Below, piece by piece: positions 24,481 to 40,800 of a DNA stretch of 64,000 nt. How positions within the stretch are numbered: the stretch's first letter is position 1; every line of letters starts with the position of its first letter. The notes beneath the pieces are model-generated. The model was not told the origin of the DNA, ran no database searches, and saw only the letters and a list, made by a program, of their open reading frames with translations. A program made the translations under genes and the position numbers. Source of the stretch: Anaeramoeba ignava. Its lineage: Eukaryota; Metamonada; Anaeramoebidae. The stretch spans positions 189,001 to 253,000 of the forward strand of contig JAPDFW010000011.1 of the NCBI GenBank assembly GCA_028826165.1. Direction: 5' to 3'.

Positions 24481-27400
24481 ATGAAAAATTATTCAAGAAT
24501 TCATTTTGATCAATTTGATTCTTCATTAAAATCATTAAACAGTTTACCAAAAAGCAGAAGAGGAAAATCAAGTCAATTTCAAACACAAAAAATTAAATTT
24601 TCGAAATTAACGAAATATTTTCTTACAAAAGATATTAACCAATATACAGAAGATACACCATTTTCTTTTCGAGATAAATCTATTGAAGAATGTAAAAAAC
24701 AAATTTAACCAAATTTACTTTATTAAAATACAAATTAAATTATAAAAAATATAAATAAAATTATAAATAAAATTATAAATAAAATTATAAATTAAAATTA
24801 TAAATAAAATTATAAATAAAATTATAAATAAAAATATAAATAAAATTATAAATTAAATTATAAATAAAATTATAAATAAAATATAAATAAAATTATAAAT
24901 TAAATTATAAATAAATTAAATTATAAATAAAATTATAAATAAAATTATAAATTAAAAATATAAATAAAATTATTAAAATAAAATTATAAATTAAATTATA
25001 AATAAAATTATAAATAAAATTATAAATAAAATTATAAATAAAAATTATAAATAAAATTATAAATAAAATTATAAATTAAATTATAAATTAAATTATAAAT
25101 TAAATTATAAATTAAATTATAAATAAAATTATAAATAAAAATTATAAATAAAAATATAAATAAAAATTATAAATTAAATTATAAATTAAATTATAAATAA
25201 TTTATAAATTAAATTATAAATAAAATTATAAATAAAAATATAAATAAAATTATAAATAAAATTATAAATAAAATTATAAATTAAATTATAAATAAAATTA
25301 TAAATAAAATTATAAAATAAAATTATAAATAAAATTATAAATAAAATATATAAATTAAATTAAATTTAAAAAAAAAATATAAATTAAAATTATAAATTAA
25401 AAATATAAATTAAATTATAAATTAAATTATAAATTAAAAATATAAATTAAATTATAAATTAAAATATAAATTAAATTATAAATTAAATTATAAATTAAAT
25501 TAAATTATAAATTAAATTATAAATTAAATTATAAATTAAAATTATAAATAAAATTATAAATAAAATTATAAAATTAAATTATAAAATAAAATTATAAATT
25601 AAATTATAAATAAAATATAAATAAAATTATAAATTAAATTATAAATAAAATTATAAATAATTATAAATAAAATTATAAATTAAATTATAAATTAAAATTA
25701 TAAATAAAATTATAAATAAAATTATAAATTAAATTATAAATTAAATTATAAATAAAATTATAAATTAAATTATAAATAAAATTATAAATAAAATTATAAA
25801 TTAAATTATAAATTAAATTATAAATTAAATTATAAATTAAAATTATAAATAAAATTATAAATAAAATTATAAATTAAATTATAAATAAATTTATAAATAA
25901 AATTATAAATAAAATTATAAATAAAATTATAAATTAAATTATAAAATAAAATTATAAATAAATTTATAAATTAAATTATAAATTAAATTATAAATTAAAT
26001 TAAATTATAAATAAATTTATAAATAAATTTATAAATTAAATTATAAATAAAATTATAAATAAAAATTATAAATTAAAATTATAAATAAATTTATAAATAA
26101 ATTTAAAATAAAATAATTTATAAATATAAATTAAATTATAAACAAAATTATAAATAAAATTATAAATAAAATTATAAATTAAATTATAAATTAAATTATA
26201 AATAAAATTATAAATAAAATTATAAATAAAATTAAATTATAAATAAAATTATAAATAAAATTATAAATAAAAATTATAAATTAAATTATAAATTAAAATT
26301 ATAAATTAAATTATAAATTAAATTATAAATAAAATTATAAATTAAATTATAAATTAAATTATAAATAAAATTATAAATTAAATTATTAATAAAATTATAA
26401 ATTAAATTATAAATAAAATTATAAATAAAAATATAAATAAAATTATAAATAAAATTATAAATTAAATTATAAATAAAATTATAAATAAAATTATAAATTA
26501 AAATATAAATAAAAAAAAATAGCTTTAGAACCAGTTTATAATATATCATTCAATGATGAAATCCCATTTATAGAAGAACCATTATATGGATTTGAACCAC
26601 CAGGATTTAATCTAAAAGAATATTTCAAAGAAAGAAAATCAAGAAATTTTGTACGATTCACTCCACATATATTTGGAAAAAAATTATCACCATTAAGATT
26701 ACCATCACAAATCCCAAAAGACGAACAACTTTTAAATCCAAAACATTTGAAAAAAGCGAAAAGATCACATACAGCATTGATATCATTCACAGGATTAAAT
26801 CTGAACAAGAAAACATTTCCAATATTCATCTCACAAATTTCAAGTTTCAAATTTGTGGAAGTATTAATTTTGATTGGATGCAAATTATCAACAGTAGCAG
26901 GTATTGAACTGCCACGACTTCGAATATGCGATTTGCGGAATAATTTAATCAAAACCAAGAAAGGATTACAAACATTTTTCCGAACATCTCCAAATATTGA
27001 AATTCTTGATTTAAAAGGAAATCCTATTTGCGAAGATCCAAATTTCAGAAGTATTACTATTGCCCAATTACCAAGGTTGTCACTTTTAAACGGACAAGAA
27101 GTTGGAATTGATGAGAAAATTGATGCGATTAAAAAATATGCACCGAAAAATATTCAGAAGAAAATTGGAGATATAAAATGGGATTTAGTTATATGTTCAA
27201 TTCCTGAGATTCGAACTATGCCTGGATGGTATCCACAGAATATTGTTAATTTGGTTCTTCCCAATCAAGGAATATCTAGTTTTCATGTTGGAACTTTTGT
27301 CTCTCTTCAATTGCTTGATTTGAGTGGGAATGAAATTGTCACTTTGCAAGGAACTGGGCTTGAGCAGTGTGATAAATTGCTTTCTCTTTCTATGCAAAAT

Positions 27401-30400
27401 AACAAGATTGGTGATTTATCGAATGCAGTTTTGAGTGTGTTACCTTTTTGTCCTTCTTTGCAACATGTGAATTTATCACAGAATTTGATTAAGGATTATC
27501 GGTCACAAGTGATTTATGCGTGTAGGAATTTAAGAGGAACGAATCGGCAACCTGGGTTATCAACGATAGATGATAAAGGTGTTACAAGTGAAGAATATAT
27601 ACAGAGTCTTTATCAAGCTGTAAAAATATAAATAAAATATAAATAAAATATTTAAAATATATTTAAATAAAATATTTAAAAAATATTTAAAAAATATAAA
27701 TAAAATATAAATAAAATATAAATAAAATATTTAAATAAAATAGGGCGCAATGAACCAACTAGAAATCGAAAAAACAAAATGGATGCTTTTGGAATTCCAA
27801 CAATTTGGTCATTTCCAATTAAGAGGAATAGACAAATTCACTAAATATATTAAAGCTATATCTTTCCCATCAAGTAATCTCGGTTACTCTTCAGTTAATA
27901 AATTCAACCAAATCGAAGTTCTTGTTCTTCAAAACAATAACCTAACAGAAGTTAAAGGAATCCGCAAACTCAAAAAATTACGATGGCTTGATTTATCAAA
28001 AAACCCAAACTTAAACATTATAAAAACATTGCAAAGTTTAAAAGAAATAACAACACTAGAAATTGCAGCATTTGCATCAGATATATCAACAGACATTGTA
28101 TCAGATGGTTTGAAACCCAAAATTCTCAAAACAACATTTTCTCAATCAAACCAGAATGAAAAAACAAGTTTATCAGCATCAAACACACAATATCGAGGAA
28201 GAGTATTGAGTTCGTTAGTTCCAAATAACACAAAATTAACAACTATTGATACATATGCAATTACAGTTATTGAAAGAGCAGATGCATATTTGACACAAGG
28301 AATGGATTCCAAAATGGTTGAGAAATATCGTTTTTATCTTGCAGTAACATTGAATGCAACAAAGGATTTAAAACAAATTGATGAAATTGATGAAAATGAA
28401 GATGAAAATGAAAATGAAAATGAAAATCAAAATCAAAATGAAAATCAAGATGAAAATGAAAATCAATTTGAAAATCAATTTGGTGAATATGAAAATAATG
28501 AAAATGACGAAAAAATCAAAAAACAACAATCAAGTGTGAGAAGTCTTCAAGATATTGATGATGATTTTCTTGAAATTCTTGGACAATCACCAACAATTCG
28601 ATTTCCAACAAACACATGGATTGAAGAAATCAACTTTTCACCTTCAGAAGTTGAACCAGGAAAACAATATGAAATTAGCAAAGTGATTAGTTTAAAGCAT
28701 TTATGTAGGTTGCAATTAAAATATGCGAATTTTGACGGATTTGAAAACTTAGAAAAATTAAATCTCTCAAATAATCAATTGGAAAATATTGAAACACTTG
28801 GATTGGTGAATCTACCAAAACTTCAGGAATTGGATCTGAGTTACAATAAGATTGGAAATAAAGTGAGTGAACTTTCTGCTCTATTCGACAAATTAGGAGT
28901 GCTTGAAATGGTGGCATTGCGAGGAAATCCATGCATGAAGGATTCAAATTCAAGACAAAGCATTCTCAACGGAATGACATCAATCCGGCAGATGAAAAGT
29001 CGGTTGAGAGTTATTGATAGTGAAATTACAATTGGAGAGCGTGTAAATGCGTGGAAGGCACAGGGTGTGTCTGAGAAACAGTGCGAGGAGTTAAGATTCC
29101 AAGCGGTTATTTTTGTGCGGTTTAAAAACAAGAGCGAACTCGATCTTTCGAATTGCGAACTAAGTGAGATTGATTTAAGTGATGAACAATTCAAGGATTT
29201 AGAAAAATTAAATTTGCAAACGAACTTGTTTGTGTCATTGAAGAAAATAAAGGGATTAGCAGGTTTAACTCAACTGAAAGTACTTGATTTGCGAAATAAC
29301 AAACTTAAAAAATTAGATCGAGTTTTGGAATTGATAGGCAATTTCCCATCGTTACTTTCGGTTGGATTTTCTGGGAACAAATTTGAGGATTATTCTGCGA
29401 AAAATATCATTTCACGAATATATCAACTGAGAGATCCGAATTACACATTGCAATATTTAGATTCCAAAGAGATCAGTGCTGAGGATATTATCCAATTGAT
29501 CAACAAAACGAGTCTGAAAGAGCATAAAAAAAAGAAGAGCATGAAAAACCTGAAAATTGGAGGTGAGACTTATCATATGGAGATGGACGACGACAAGTTC
29601 CGTTTCCAGCTCAATTTCAACAGAAGATTTCGCCAGTATGGAGTGAATGTGCCAAAGAGCGAAATGCTTGAATTGGATCTTTCGAATTGCGATCTACGCA
29701 AAATTGATCTCCAAGAATTCAAATCGCTCAAGAAACTTTCTTTGCAGAACAATCACATTACAGACGAAAGTTTCCAGAACTCGAACATTCTGCAAATTGC
29801 ACAATTGGAGGAGCTTGATATCAGCGGGAATAAATTGAAGGATGCGAATAAATTTTCGCAAGTTATCAATATTCTTTATAATTTGAAGTCGCTTTTTATC
29901 GCGAATAATCCAATGTTTGGCAAAGACACCCCAAACGAAAGAAGCAAATTTTTGGGCAAAATTCCCAATGTTTTTCAACGACCCACACTTGCATTTCTTA
30001 ACGGAAAAAAAATAACAATCCGAGAACTTACGCAGGCATTAACGCTGCAGAATAACGAGAGTGCGGAGCGTATGCGGATCAATATGATTGCCCACAGATT
30101 GGAATTGGAGCCTTCTGGATACACGCAATTAAGACTTGTTGATTATGAAATTAAGATTTTTTACGATGTTCGAATGTTTGAGGATCTCACTCATCTCTCG
30201 CTTGGCTATAATAAAATCACGAATCTTAACGGCCAAGGATTGGAATATCTCCACAAACTTCGTGTGCTTGATCTGCGAAACAATCAAATCTCAGTTTTTG
30301 CGGATGCGATCCAAATCATCCAGGAAATAAGCACATTGCGACGACTTTACTTGCAAAATTGCACAGGTCGTTCGGACACACAGAAACCCGAGGCGTACAT

Positions 30401-33101
30401 CAAGGATGTGTGCATGACGCTTCGCGGATTGGAAATGCTTGATGGGATATCGAATCCCTATCCTCTCCAGCCCGAGCATTGGGAAGAACTCTCCAAGCTC
30501 ATGAAAATCACCAACGGAAAGATCGGCAATCCGCATAAAATAACGGTTCTTGATCTTTCAAACAAAAAATTTGCTTCCAATCTTTTTGAGCCCGTTCTTT
30601 CTTCTCTCTCCGTTCTTCCCATCAAGGATCTCATCATGAAGGACAATCCTTGGGAAAATGTTCCGCATTATTGGTTCAAGATTGTGTATGCAATCAAGTC
30701 CCTACAGAGTCTGGACGGCGTTGCGATCAGTATTGCTCAACGCGATAACGCAATCAATCATCTTGCAAGATTGAACCTGATCCCCAAAAAACCGAGAACA
30801 ACCCAAAACGTTCCAAATGCGAAAAATCCAGAAAATTCGCAAAATGTCACAAATCAAGAAAATGCCGGAAAGGTGAAGTTTGAAGATCAAAATAACGGAA
30901 AAAAAAAGGGAGACGAATTGCTAGATAATCGGGACTTTGTTGATAAGAACATGAACAAGATTGTATCGGGAGCAGGAGTAGTAACGGGAGCGATGGTAAC
31001 GGACACTGGAGATATTGATCTTGATCCGAACCGGTACAATTCAGGCGCGCAAGAAGGAATTGACCTTTTTCAGCAGGGACAAGAAGAAGTGAAAACAGGG
31101 ATGGCACGGTTTGACAGTTCTATTGGGACTTTCGATGGGATTCCTGGACGATTTCTAACGAAAGGAGAGATTGTCATTTCATATCTCCAGATTTTGGGCG
31201 TGTTGATCACCCTGATAAACCCTGATCTCTGGCCTGATGTATTTCTGCGGTTCTCATGGATCACGTTTCCGTTCTCAATTGATATTGATTTCCTTGTTGT
31301 TGCATTTGACATCCACGTTCCCTTCCAATTTGAGTATGCGAAATTTGTGGTTTTCATGGCGCTTCCGATAGCGCTTTATCTTGTGTTTCTGATCCAATTC
31401 AATCGCGAGCGGTGGAAACGGTGGTACCACTTCAACTGGAAGTCCACAAGAGCGAAAATCTGGATCTCATTGGTGATTCTTATTGCGATAACTGTTATTG
31501 TTGGGATTTTCATTGATTGGAATGATTTCCGGGATAACGACTACAAAATGACAGCAACTCAAAACGGATTTATTCTTGTTTTTTCGGGCGTGTTTATTCT
31601 CTTGTATTTCCTGAGCTATCTCGTCATCCGCAACTTCCGCAAGCATTGGGACGACGATCGCCACTGGTTCCGTTACCAAAAACACAAGGACCGTTTCATT
31701 CTTTTTGCGCTTGCAGTTCTTTATCTTCCGTTGGCAAGAGTGATTTTATACAATTTCAAGTGCGACAGCACACAATCTCATCTTCTTCCGTTCCCCTCTT
31801 ATCCCTGTCCAAGATCAATCGGCGATTTCAAGGCTCTTCAATGGATCTCTATTGTCTTCGGTCTGCTTTATATCTTTGGAATGCCTTTTTTCTTCCTGTA
31901 TTTGATCAGAAAATCAATCAAAGAAATTGACACTATTTATCGAGTGACAGAAGATCTGAAAGAAATCAAAGAACTCAAGAAAAAAGAGCTCAAAACCGAA
32001 GAGCATAAGAAACTCATCAAGCAAAAAAAACGGAAATTCAAGATCAGATATTCGCGCGTTGTCAAGGATTACAAATGCTTCCAAGCGTATTTGTACAACT
32101 CTTACAAAAGAAGCACTTGCTATTACAAGCCGCTTCAAATGCTTGAGAAATTCCTTTTGATTCTGATGACAGTTGCCTTCACTTCCGAGAAGATTCTTGT
32201 TGCCGTTGTTTGTGGATTGATGGCGGTTTTCACTCTGATTGATTTGGTTGTGAGTCCGTTATCGAATAGTCTCGAGTCGATCATGGAAACAAGTGCTCGA
32301 ATAAGCAACACAGTCAATGTTTTTATGGGCGTTCTTCTTGCATACTCGCTTTGGGGAATCAATAACGCTTCATCCGGAACTGTTCTTCTTTTGAGTGTTT
32401 TGATTTGTCTTGCTATTGTCTTGTTAATATTTATTTTTGAGCCAATTTTGCGTTGTTGTAAAAAGAAACCATCAAAAACGTTATCTCTTGATGATTCAGA
32501 AAACCGAGATGAAAAACCGTTGAAACCAATTATTCAAAAGGAAGATTCAGAAGATGATCTTGATAAAATTGACGATGATAATAATAATAATAAAATTGAT
32601 TATCAAAAAATTGATAATAATAAAATTGATAATATTAATGACAATAATGATGAAATGATGGATCTTGATGATCTTGATATCCAAGATGATTCAAGAGCGC
32701 ACAATCAAGGGCAATCTTTCTTTATTGAGGATGATTTCATTCAACTTGAAAATTTTGATGATTTCCAAGATCTTGATGATTTAGATCAAGATGAAAATCA
32801 AATTGAAAATCAAAATCAAAATCAAAATCAAGATGAAAATTTATATGATTTTTTGGAAAATGATGATACTCAACAAGATTCTGCTCCTAAACTTAATATT
32901 CCAAAGCATATTAAAAAACAACTTTCTTATTCAGGTACTTTATCTCTTAATCGCAAACAAGTTATTTCGACTGATTTTAATGTTGAAACTTTGAGAATGA
33001 GACAAAATTTGAAACATGATCTTGAAAAAACAATTACGAAAAGTCAAGTTGATCAATATCTTTTTGATGAATTAAGACTTGAATCTAGTGATGATAATTG
33101 A
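24481..33101 (+). CDS. Giant leucine-rich-repeat protein with C-terminal polytopic membrane domain
   Basis: Exons 24481-24691, 26523-27619 and 27744-33101 (GT-AG, phases 1 and 0), 2,221 aa. Residues about 100-1,470 hold many LRR units of the LxxLxLxxN type (for example LQLLDLSGNEIVTLQG, LRVLDLRNNQISVF), broken by a Glu-Asn insert near residue 660. About residues 1,577-2,005 form a membrane domain with roughly nine or ten hydrophobic segments, beginning ISYLQILGVLITLINP; the pattern recalls fungal-type TRP/PKD2-like membrane domains, which is a tentative match. A charged Lys-Glu linker separates the last four segments. The tail is Asp-Asn-Gln rich. Likely a membrane sensor or channel with an LRR domain; there is no signal peptide, so the LRRs may be cytosolic. 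The membrane part and late LRRs are much richer in G+C than anything nearby. Confidence 0.82.
24692..26522 (+). repeat. ATTATAAATAAA array filling LRR-gene intron 1
   Basis: About 1.8 kb of ATTATAAATAAA/ATTATAAATTAA units. No G on the sense strand after the donor until the acceptor TAG at 26522, so the acceptor is the first AG. Confidence 0.92.
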
Positions 33102-33109
33102 ACAATTTC

Positions 33110-33582
33110 TTTTTTTTTTTTCTTTTCATTTTTAATTTTGATTTTTAATTCAATTTTTTATTTCTTTTCTTTTTAATTTTTTTATTAATGAAAAACCCAA
33201 AAATGATCCACTTTTTTGATTTTAAATTTGATTTTAATTTTAATTTTAATTTTAATTTTAATTTAAATTTTAATTTTAATTTTAATTTTAAATTTAATTT
33301 TGATTTTAATTTTAATTTAATTTTGATTTTAATTTTAATTTTAAATTTTCTTTTTAATTTTAATTTTAATTTTAATTTTGATTTTAATTTTGATTTTAAT
33401 TTTAATTTTAAATTTTCTTTTTTAAAAAATTAAAATGAATTAAAGTAATGAAGAATGAAAAAAAAATCTTTTTTTTTTTGGGAAAGAAAGAAAGAAAAGT
33501 ATCAAAAATTGTTATGAAAAAAAAAAAGAAGAAAACGAAATGATTTGGCAAAAAAAGAAGAAGAAAGAAGAAAAAAAAAAAA
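33110..33582. repeat. Convergent spacer with TTTTAATTTTAA array
   Basis: Between the LRR-gene stop and the ARP3 stop. 33,205-33,430 is ATTTTAATTTTAA/ATTTTGATTT repeat; the rest is A- or T-runs. No gene seen. Confidence 0.75.
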
Positions 33583-36568
<2,986 letters not shown>

Positions 36569-38543
36569 TTCAACTGTAATTATAAAACATTTTTTTATGT
36601 TAATTTGTTGTAATTTCAATTATAATTTTAATTATAATTTTAATTTCAATTTCAATTTTAATTTTTATTTTAATTTCAATTTCAATTTGAATTTTAATTT
36701 TAATTTTAATTTTAATTTCAAATTTAATTTGAATTTTAATTTTAATTTCAATTATGAATTTATTATTGGAAAAAAAAAGCAGAAATTTTCTTTATAATTT
36801 TATTTATAATTTTATTTATAATTTTATTTATATTTTTGTTTATATTTTTATTTATAATTTTATTTATATTTTTGTTTATAATTTTATTTATAATTTTGTT
36901 TATATTTTTATTTATATTTTTGTTTATATTTTTTTGTTTATAATTTTATTTATAATTTTATTTATATTTTTATTTATAATTTTATTTATAATTTTATTTA
37001 TAATTTTGTTTATAATTTTATTTATAATTTTATTTATATTTTTTTATATTTTGATAAAAGAACAAAAATGAAATTGATTTGAAATTTAAAATTTTTTTTA
37101 ATTAATTTTTGCTTTTTTTTTGCCCACAATAAATAAAATAATTAAAATTTAAAATTTTATTTTTCTCCTTTTTTTTTTTTTTCCTTTTTAAATTAAAAAT
37201 TAATTAAATTTATTAAAAAGTGGAATTGTTTTGATTTTATTATTAAATTAATTATTAAATTTATTAAAAAGTGGAATTGTTTTTATTATTAAATTTAAAA
37301 TTAAATTGATTATTATTAAAAATTAAATTTATTATTAAAATTCTAATTCAAAAAAATTTTGATTATTAAATTTATTATTTTTAATTATTTTAATTAGGAG
37401 CTTAAATTGATTATTAAATTAATTAAAATTGATTAAAATTAATTAAAATAAAAATTTATTTTTCTGATTATTAAATTATTTATTCCTTTTTAAATTTATT
37501 ATTAAATTAATATTAAATTTATTAAAAAGTGGAATTGTTTTAATTATTAAATTAATTATTAAATTGATTATTAAATTTATTAAAAAGTGGAATTGTTTTA
37601 ATTATTAAATTTATTAAAAAGTGGAATTGTTTTTAATTATTAAATTTATTATTAAATTGATTATTAAATTTATTATTAAATTTATTATTGATTATTAAAT
37701 TGATTATTAAATTGATTATTAAATTAATTATTAAATTGATTATTAAATTGATTATTAAATTAATTATTAAATTGATTATTGATTATTAAATTATTATAAA
37801 AATTGAATTGTTTTAATTATTAAATTTATTAAAAATGGAATTATTAAATGATTATTAAATTTATTAAATTATTATTAAATTATTATTATTAAATTAATTA
37901 TTAAATTTATTATTAAATTTATTATTAAATTTATTATTAAATTTATTATTAAATTTATTAAATTTAAATTATTAAATTAATTATTAAATTGATTATTTAA
38001 ATTTTTATTCAAAAATTAAATTAATTATTAAATTTGATTATTAAATTAATTATTAAATTAATTATTAAATTGATTATTAAATTGATTATTAAATTGATTA
38101 TTAAATTTATTATTAAATTGATTATTAAATTAATTATTAAATTGATTATTAAATTAATTATTAAATTGATTATTAAATTTATTATTAAATTGATTATTAA
38201 ATTAATTATTAAATTGATTATTAAATTAATTATTAAATTTATTATTAAATTGATTATTAAATTTATTATTAAATTGATTATTAAATTGATTATTAAATTG
38301 ATTATTAAATTGATTATTAAATTAATTATTAAATTAATTATTAAATTTAATTATTAAATTAATTATTAAATTTATTATTAAATTTATTATTAAATTTATT
38401 ATTAAATTTATTATTAAATTAATTATTAAATTGATTATTAAATTGATTACTAAATTGATTATTAAATTAATTATTAAATTAATTATTAAATTAATTAAAA
38501 ATTTTATTAAAAATTAAATTTATTATTAAATTGATTGTTAAAT
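36569..38543. repeat. 2-kb spacer made of successive arrays
   Basis: No gene seen. 36,600-36,760 TTTTAATTTCAA; 36,790-37,060 ATTTTATTTATA; 37,190-38,540 ATTATTAAATTGATTATTAA type. Five or so AAAAAGTGGAATTG words occur at about 37218, 37269, 37526, 37584 and 37617. Confidence 0.8.
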
Positions 38544-40614
38544 TTATTCAAAAAAAATCATCGCCAGAAATAGAATAATTAAAATTATTGAAAAATTAAC
38601 TTCTTGATTCGATAAAGAAATTTCTGTAGAAGAAATTTGATAAAATGGAACTGGATAAGCATTTCTTGATGAAATATAAAGATTGTGTCTTGTTCCATCA
38701 TACTTCGAAATATCAACTTCAAATCCTAAATCAAGTATTATATTTCCAACAAACTCATTTGAACTCGTTTTAACTTCAGAAGCTTTAATCAGAAAATAAT
38801 TCACTGTTTCGTCATAAATATAACTGAAAAAAAAAGCATAAGTATCACTTGATTCAATAAATGAACTCGTAAATTCTATAGTTCCTTCAATTTCATAACA
38901 TGGAAGAAACCTCATATCTGTTGATGAAATCCCACAAATATATCCATATTCTTCATTAGCTTCAGTCCCAATATAAATTCTTTCATGTTTTGAATCAACA
39001 ACCATTGTATCAACCCGAAAATCTTCTAAAGTCATAGAACCAATTTGCTTGAAAGTTGATAATCTAATTTTAATAATTGAATAAATCGCTCCTTGTGAAT
39101 TCTGGATTAATGAATAAAGATAACCTCTTGAGCTATCAATCTTTAAAAAGTAAATAGCTACATTTGTTGATAAATTGAAAGAATCAACAACTACCAAATC
39201 TGGACAACTCAATTTATAAATTACTGGAGTATCAAAATTATCGGTCAATCCAACATAAAGAAAATGATTATTTGAATCAAATGCAACTGATTTACATATA
39301 CCAGATGCTAAATAATTTTGATCTTGTATTGTAAAATCTGATAATCTAACCTTCATATATCTCGTGCTAAAAAAAAAGAAATAAGCAAATCCATTGAACA
39401 AATCAATCGCTCCGTCTTGGATTTTATCTTCAAAATGATCTGATGTTAAATATCCATTAATTTCAAATGTTGAGAGATCTATTTTAGCAACTAAACCAAA
39501 GGGATCACTAAATCCAACATAAGCCTTCTGATTCACTTCATCTATCAGGATCAAACGCATCTGCAAATAATTCTGAATAAAAACAGTTTCTTCTATGGCT
39601 AATGTTTCTAAATCAATTCTGGAGATCCGAGAACTCAAAGAGGGAACAAATGCAAGTTGATTTTTGAGATCGAGATTCATTGTTTCACAATTTCCAAAAG
39701 CCAAAAGAGTAAGATTTACTATTGAGAAATCTGATAGATTGAGTTTTAAAATTGCTGTATGACCCAAAAAATAAACGAATCCATTTTCTTCATCGATTCC
39801 TGAATCACTAAAGCATTGATCTTGGCCAGAAAGCAATGATTCAACTTTTGTGAAATTACTCAAATCAATTTTGATAATAGTTACTGGAAGATTGCAAGTC
39901 CCTATATATAGAAAATGAGAAAGTGAATCAATCACTCCAGTTGCAGGATCCAAATCTGTTGTTGAATTCAAATCAAGAGTAGCAATTATGGAGTAATTAG
40001 ATAAATCAAATTTCAGGATTTTTGGATATGTTTGATCTCCAAAAAGATAAAGTACTTGATTTGGGACATCAATTACTGTTCCAGTACAAAAAGAGGCTTC
40101 AACAGTGAAATTGTTTTCAACTGAGAAACTTTCCAAATCAATTTGAGTAATCAAAGAAAAACTTGGATTTTCGCAATCAGAAATGAAATAAAGCTTTTGA
40201 TTTAAGGTATCAATTTGAGGATATCCCAAAGTGCTAGGAGTGATTAAAGAAATTATCTCATCAACAGCAAAAACTTGTTAAATTGAATCGGATTATTTGT
40301 GGATTTGCAGAATTATCTGTTGCTAAATAAGCCATTTTCTTCTCAATATCTACAACTCCTTTTTTGATTTGAGAAGTTTCTGTATCAAGTACATCTAAAA
40401 CTTTCAATGTTTCCAATTCTAGTTTGAAAATTCTTGAATTAGATTGGCTTCCATAATCAACAACATAAAAGAATCCTGTTTCAAAATCAATAAATGAAAC
40501 TGAAGGATTGTTAATTCCAATTGGAAAAAGCAAATGTTTATTTGGAGTTAATTGCGAATTAATTGAGAGTATTAAAAAGAAAGAAGAAAAAAGAAAAGAA
40601 AGCAAATATTTCAT
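38544..40614 (-). pseudogene. Secreted beta-propeller-like protein, interrupted by a +1 shift
   Basis: Start taken at the Met at 40614, giving signal peptide MKYLLSFLFSSFFLILSINS. The product is a series of about 40-residue repeats of the form IxKxDLSxFxxxxxL...GxIDxxxxFLYxG, as in YVTN/NHL-type propellers, ending in a hydrophobic tail that could be a GPI signal or membrane anchor; about 690 aa if read through. The frame breaks at 40269-40273, a run of five A on the plus strand: the first part ends in two TGA codons two codons later, and removing one base gives FNLTSFAVDEII, which matches the repeat (compare QIDLESFSVENN). So it is a one-base insertion, a sequencing error in a homopolymer, or a programmed shift. 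Called pseudogene provisionally. Function unknown; surface location likely. Confidence 0.7.
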
Positions 40615-40800
40615 TTTGTTTTTTAAAAAAAAAGTGAAAGGAAAAAAATGAAAAAATAGAAAGAAAAAAATTTGTTTTTGAATAAGCAAAAAAAAAATTA
40701 TTTAAAAAAAAAAAGTTTTTTTTCGAATTTCTTTTTGTTTTTTAATTTTCTTTTTAAAAAAAAGTGGAAAAAAAAAATTTTTTTTTAATCTTTTTTTTTT

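Noticed and set aside
24709-26520. CRISPR-like or centromere-like array
   Set aside because: Units are contiguous with no spacers and sit inside a GT-AG intron of one gene; no cas-type genes and the DNA is eukaryotic.
26536-26958. Minus-strand frame of 140 codons
   Set aside because: Antisense of LRR exon 2, whose sense reading is in phase with exon 1 and shows LRRs.
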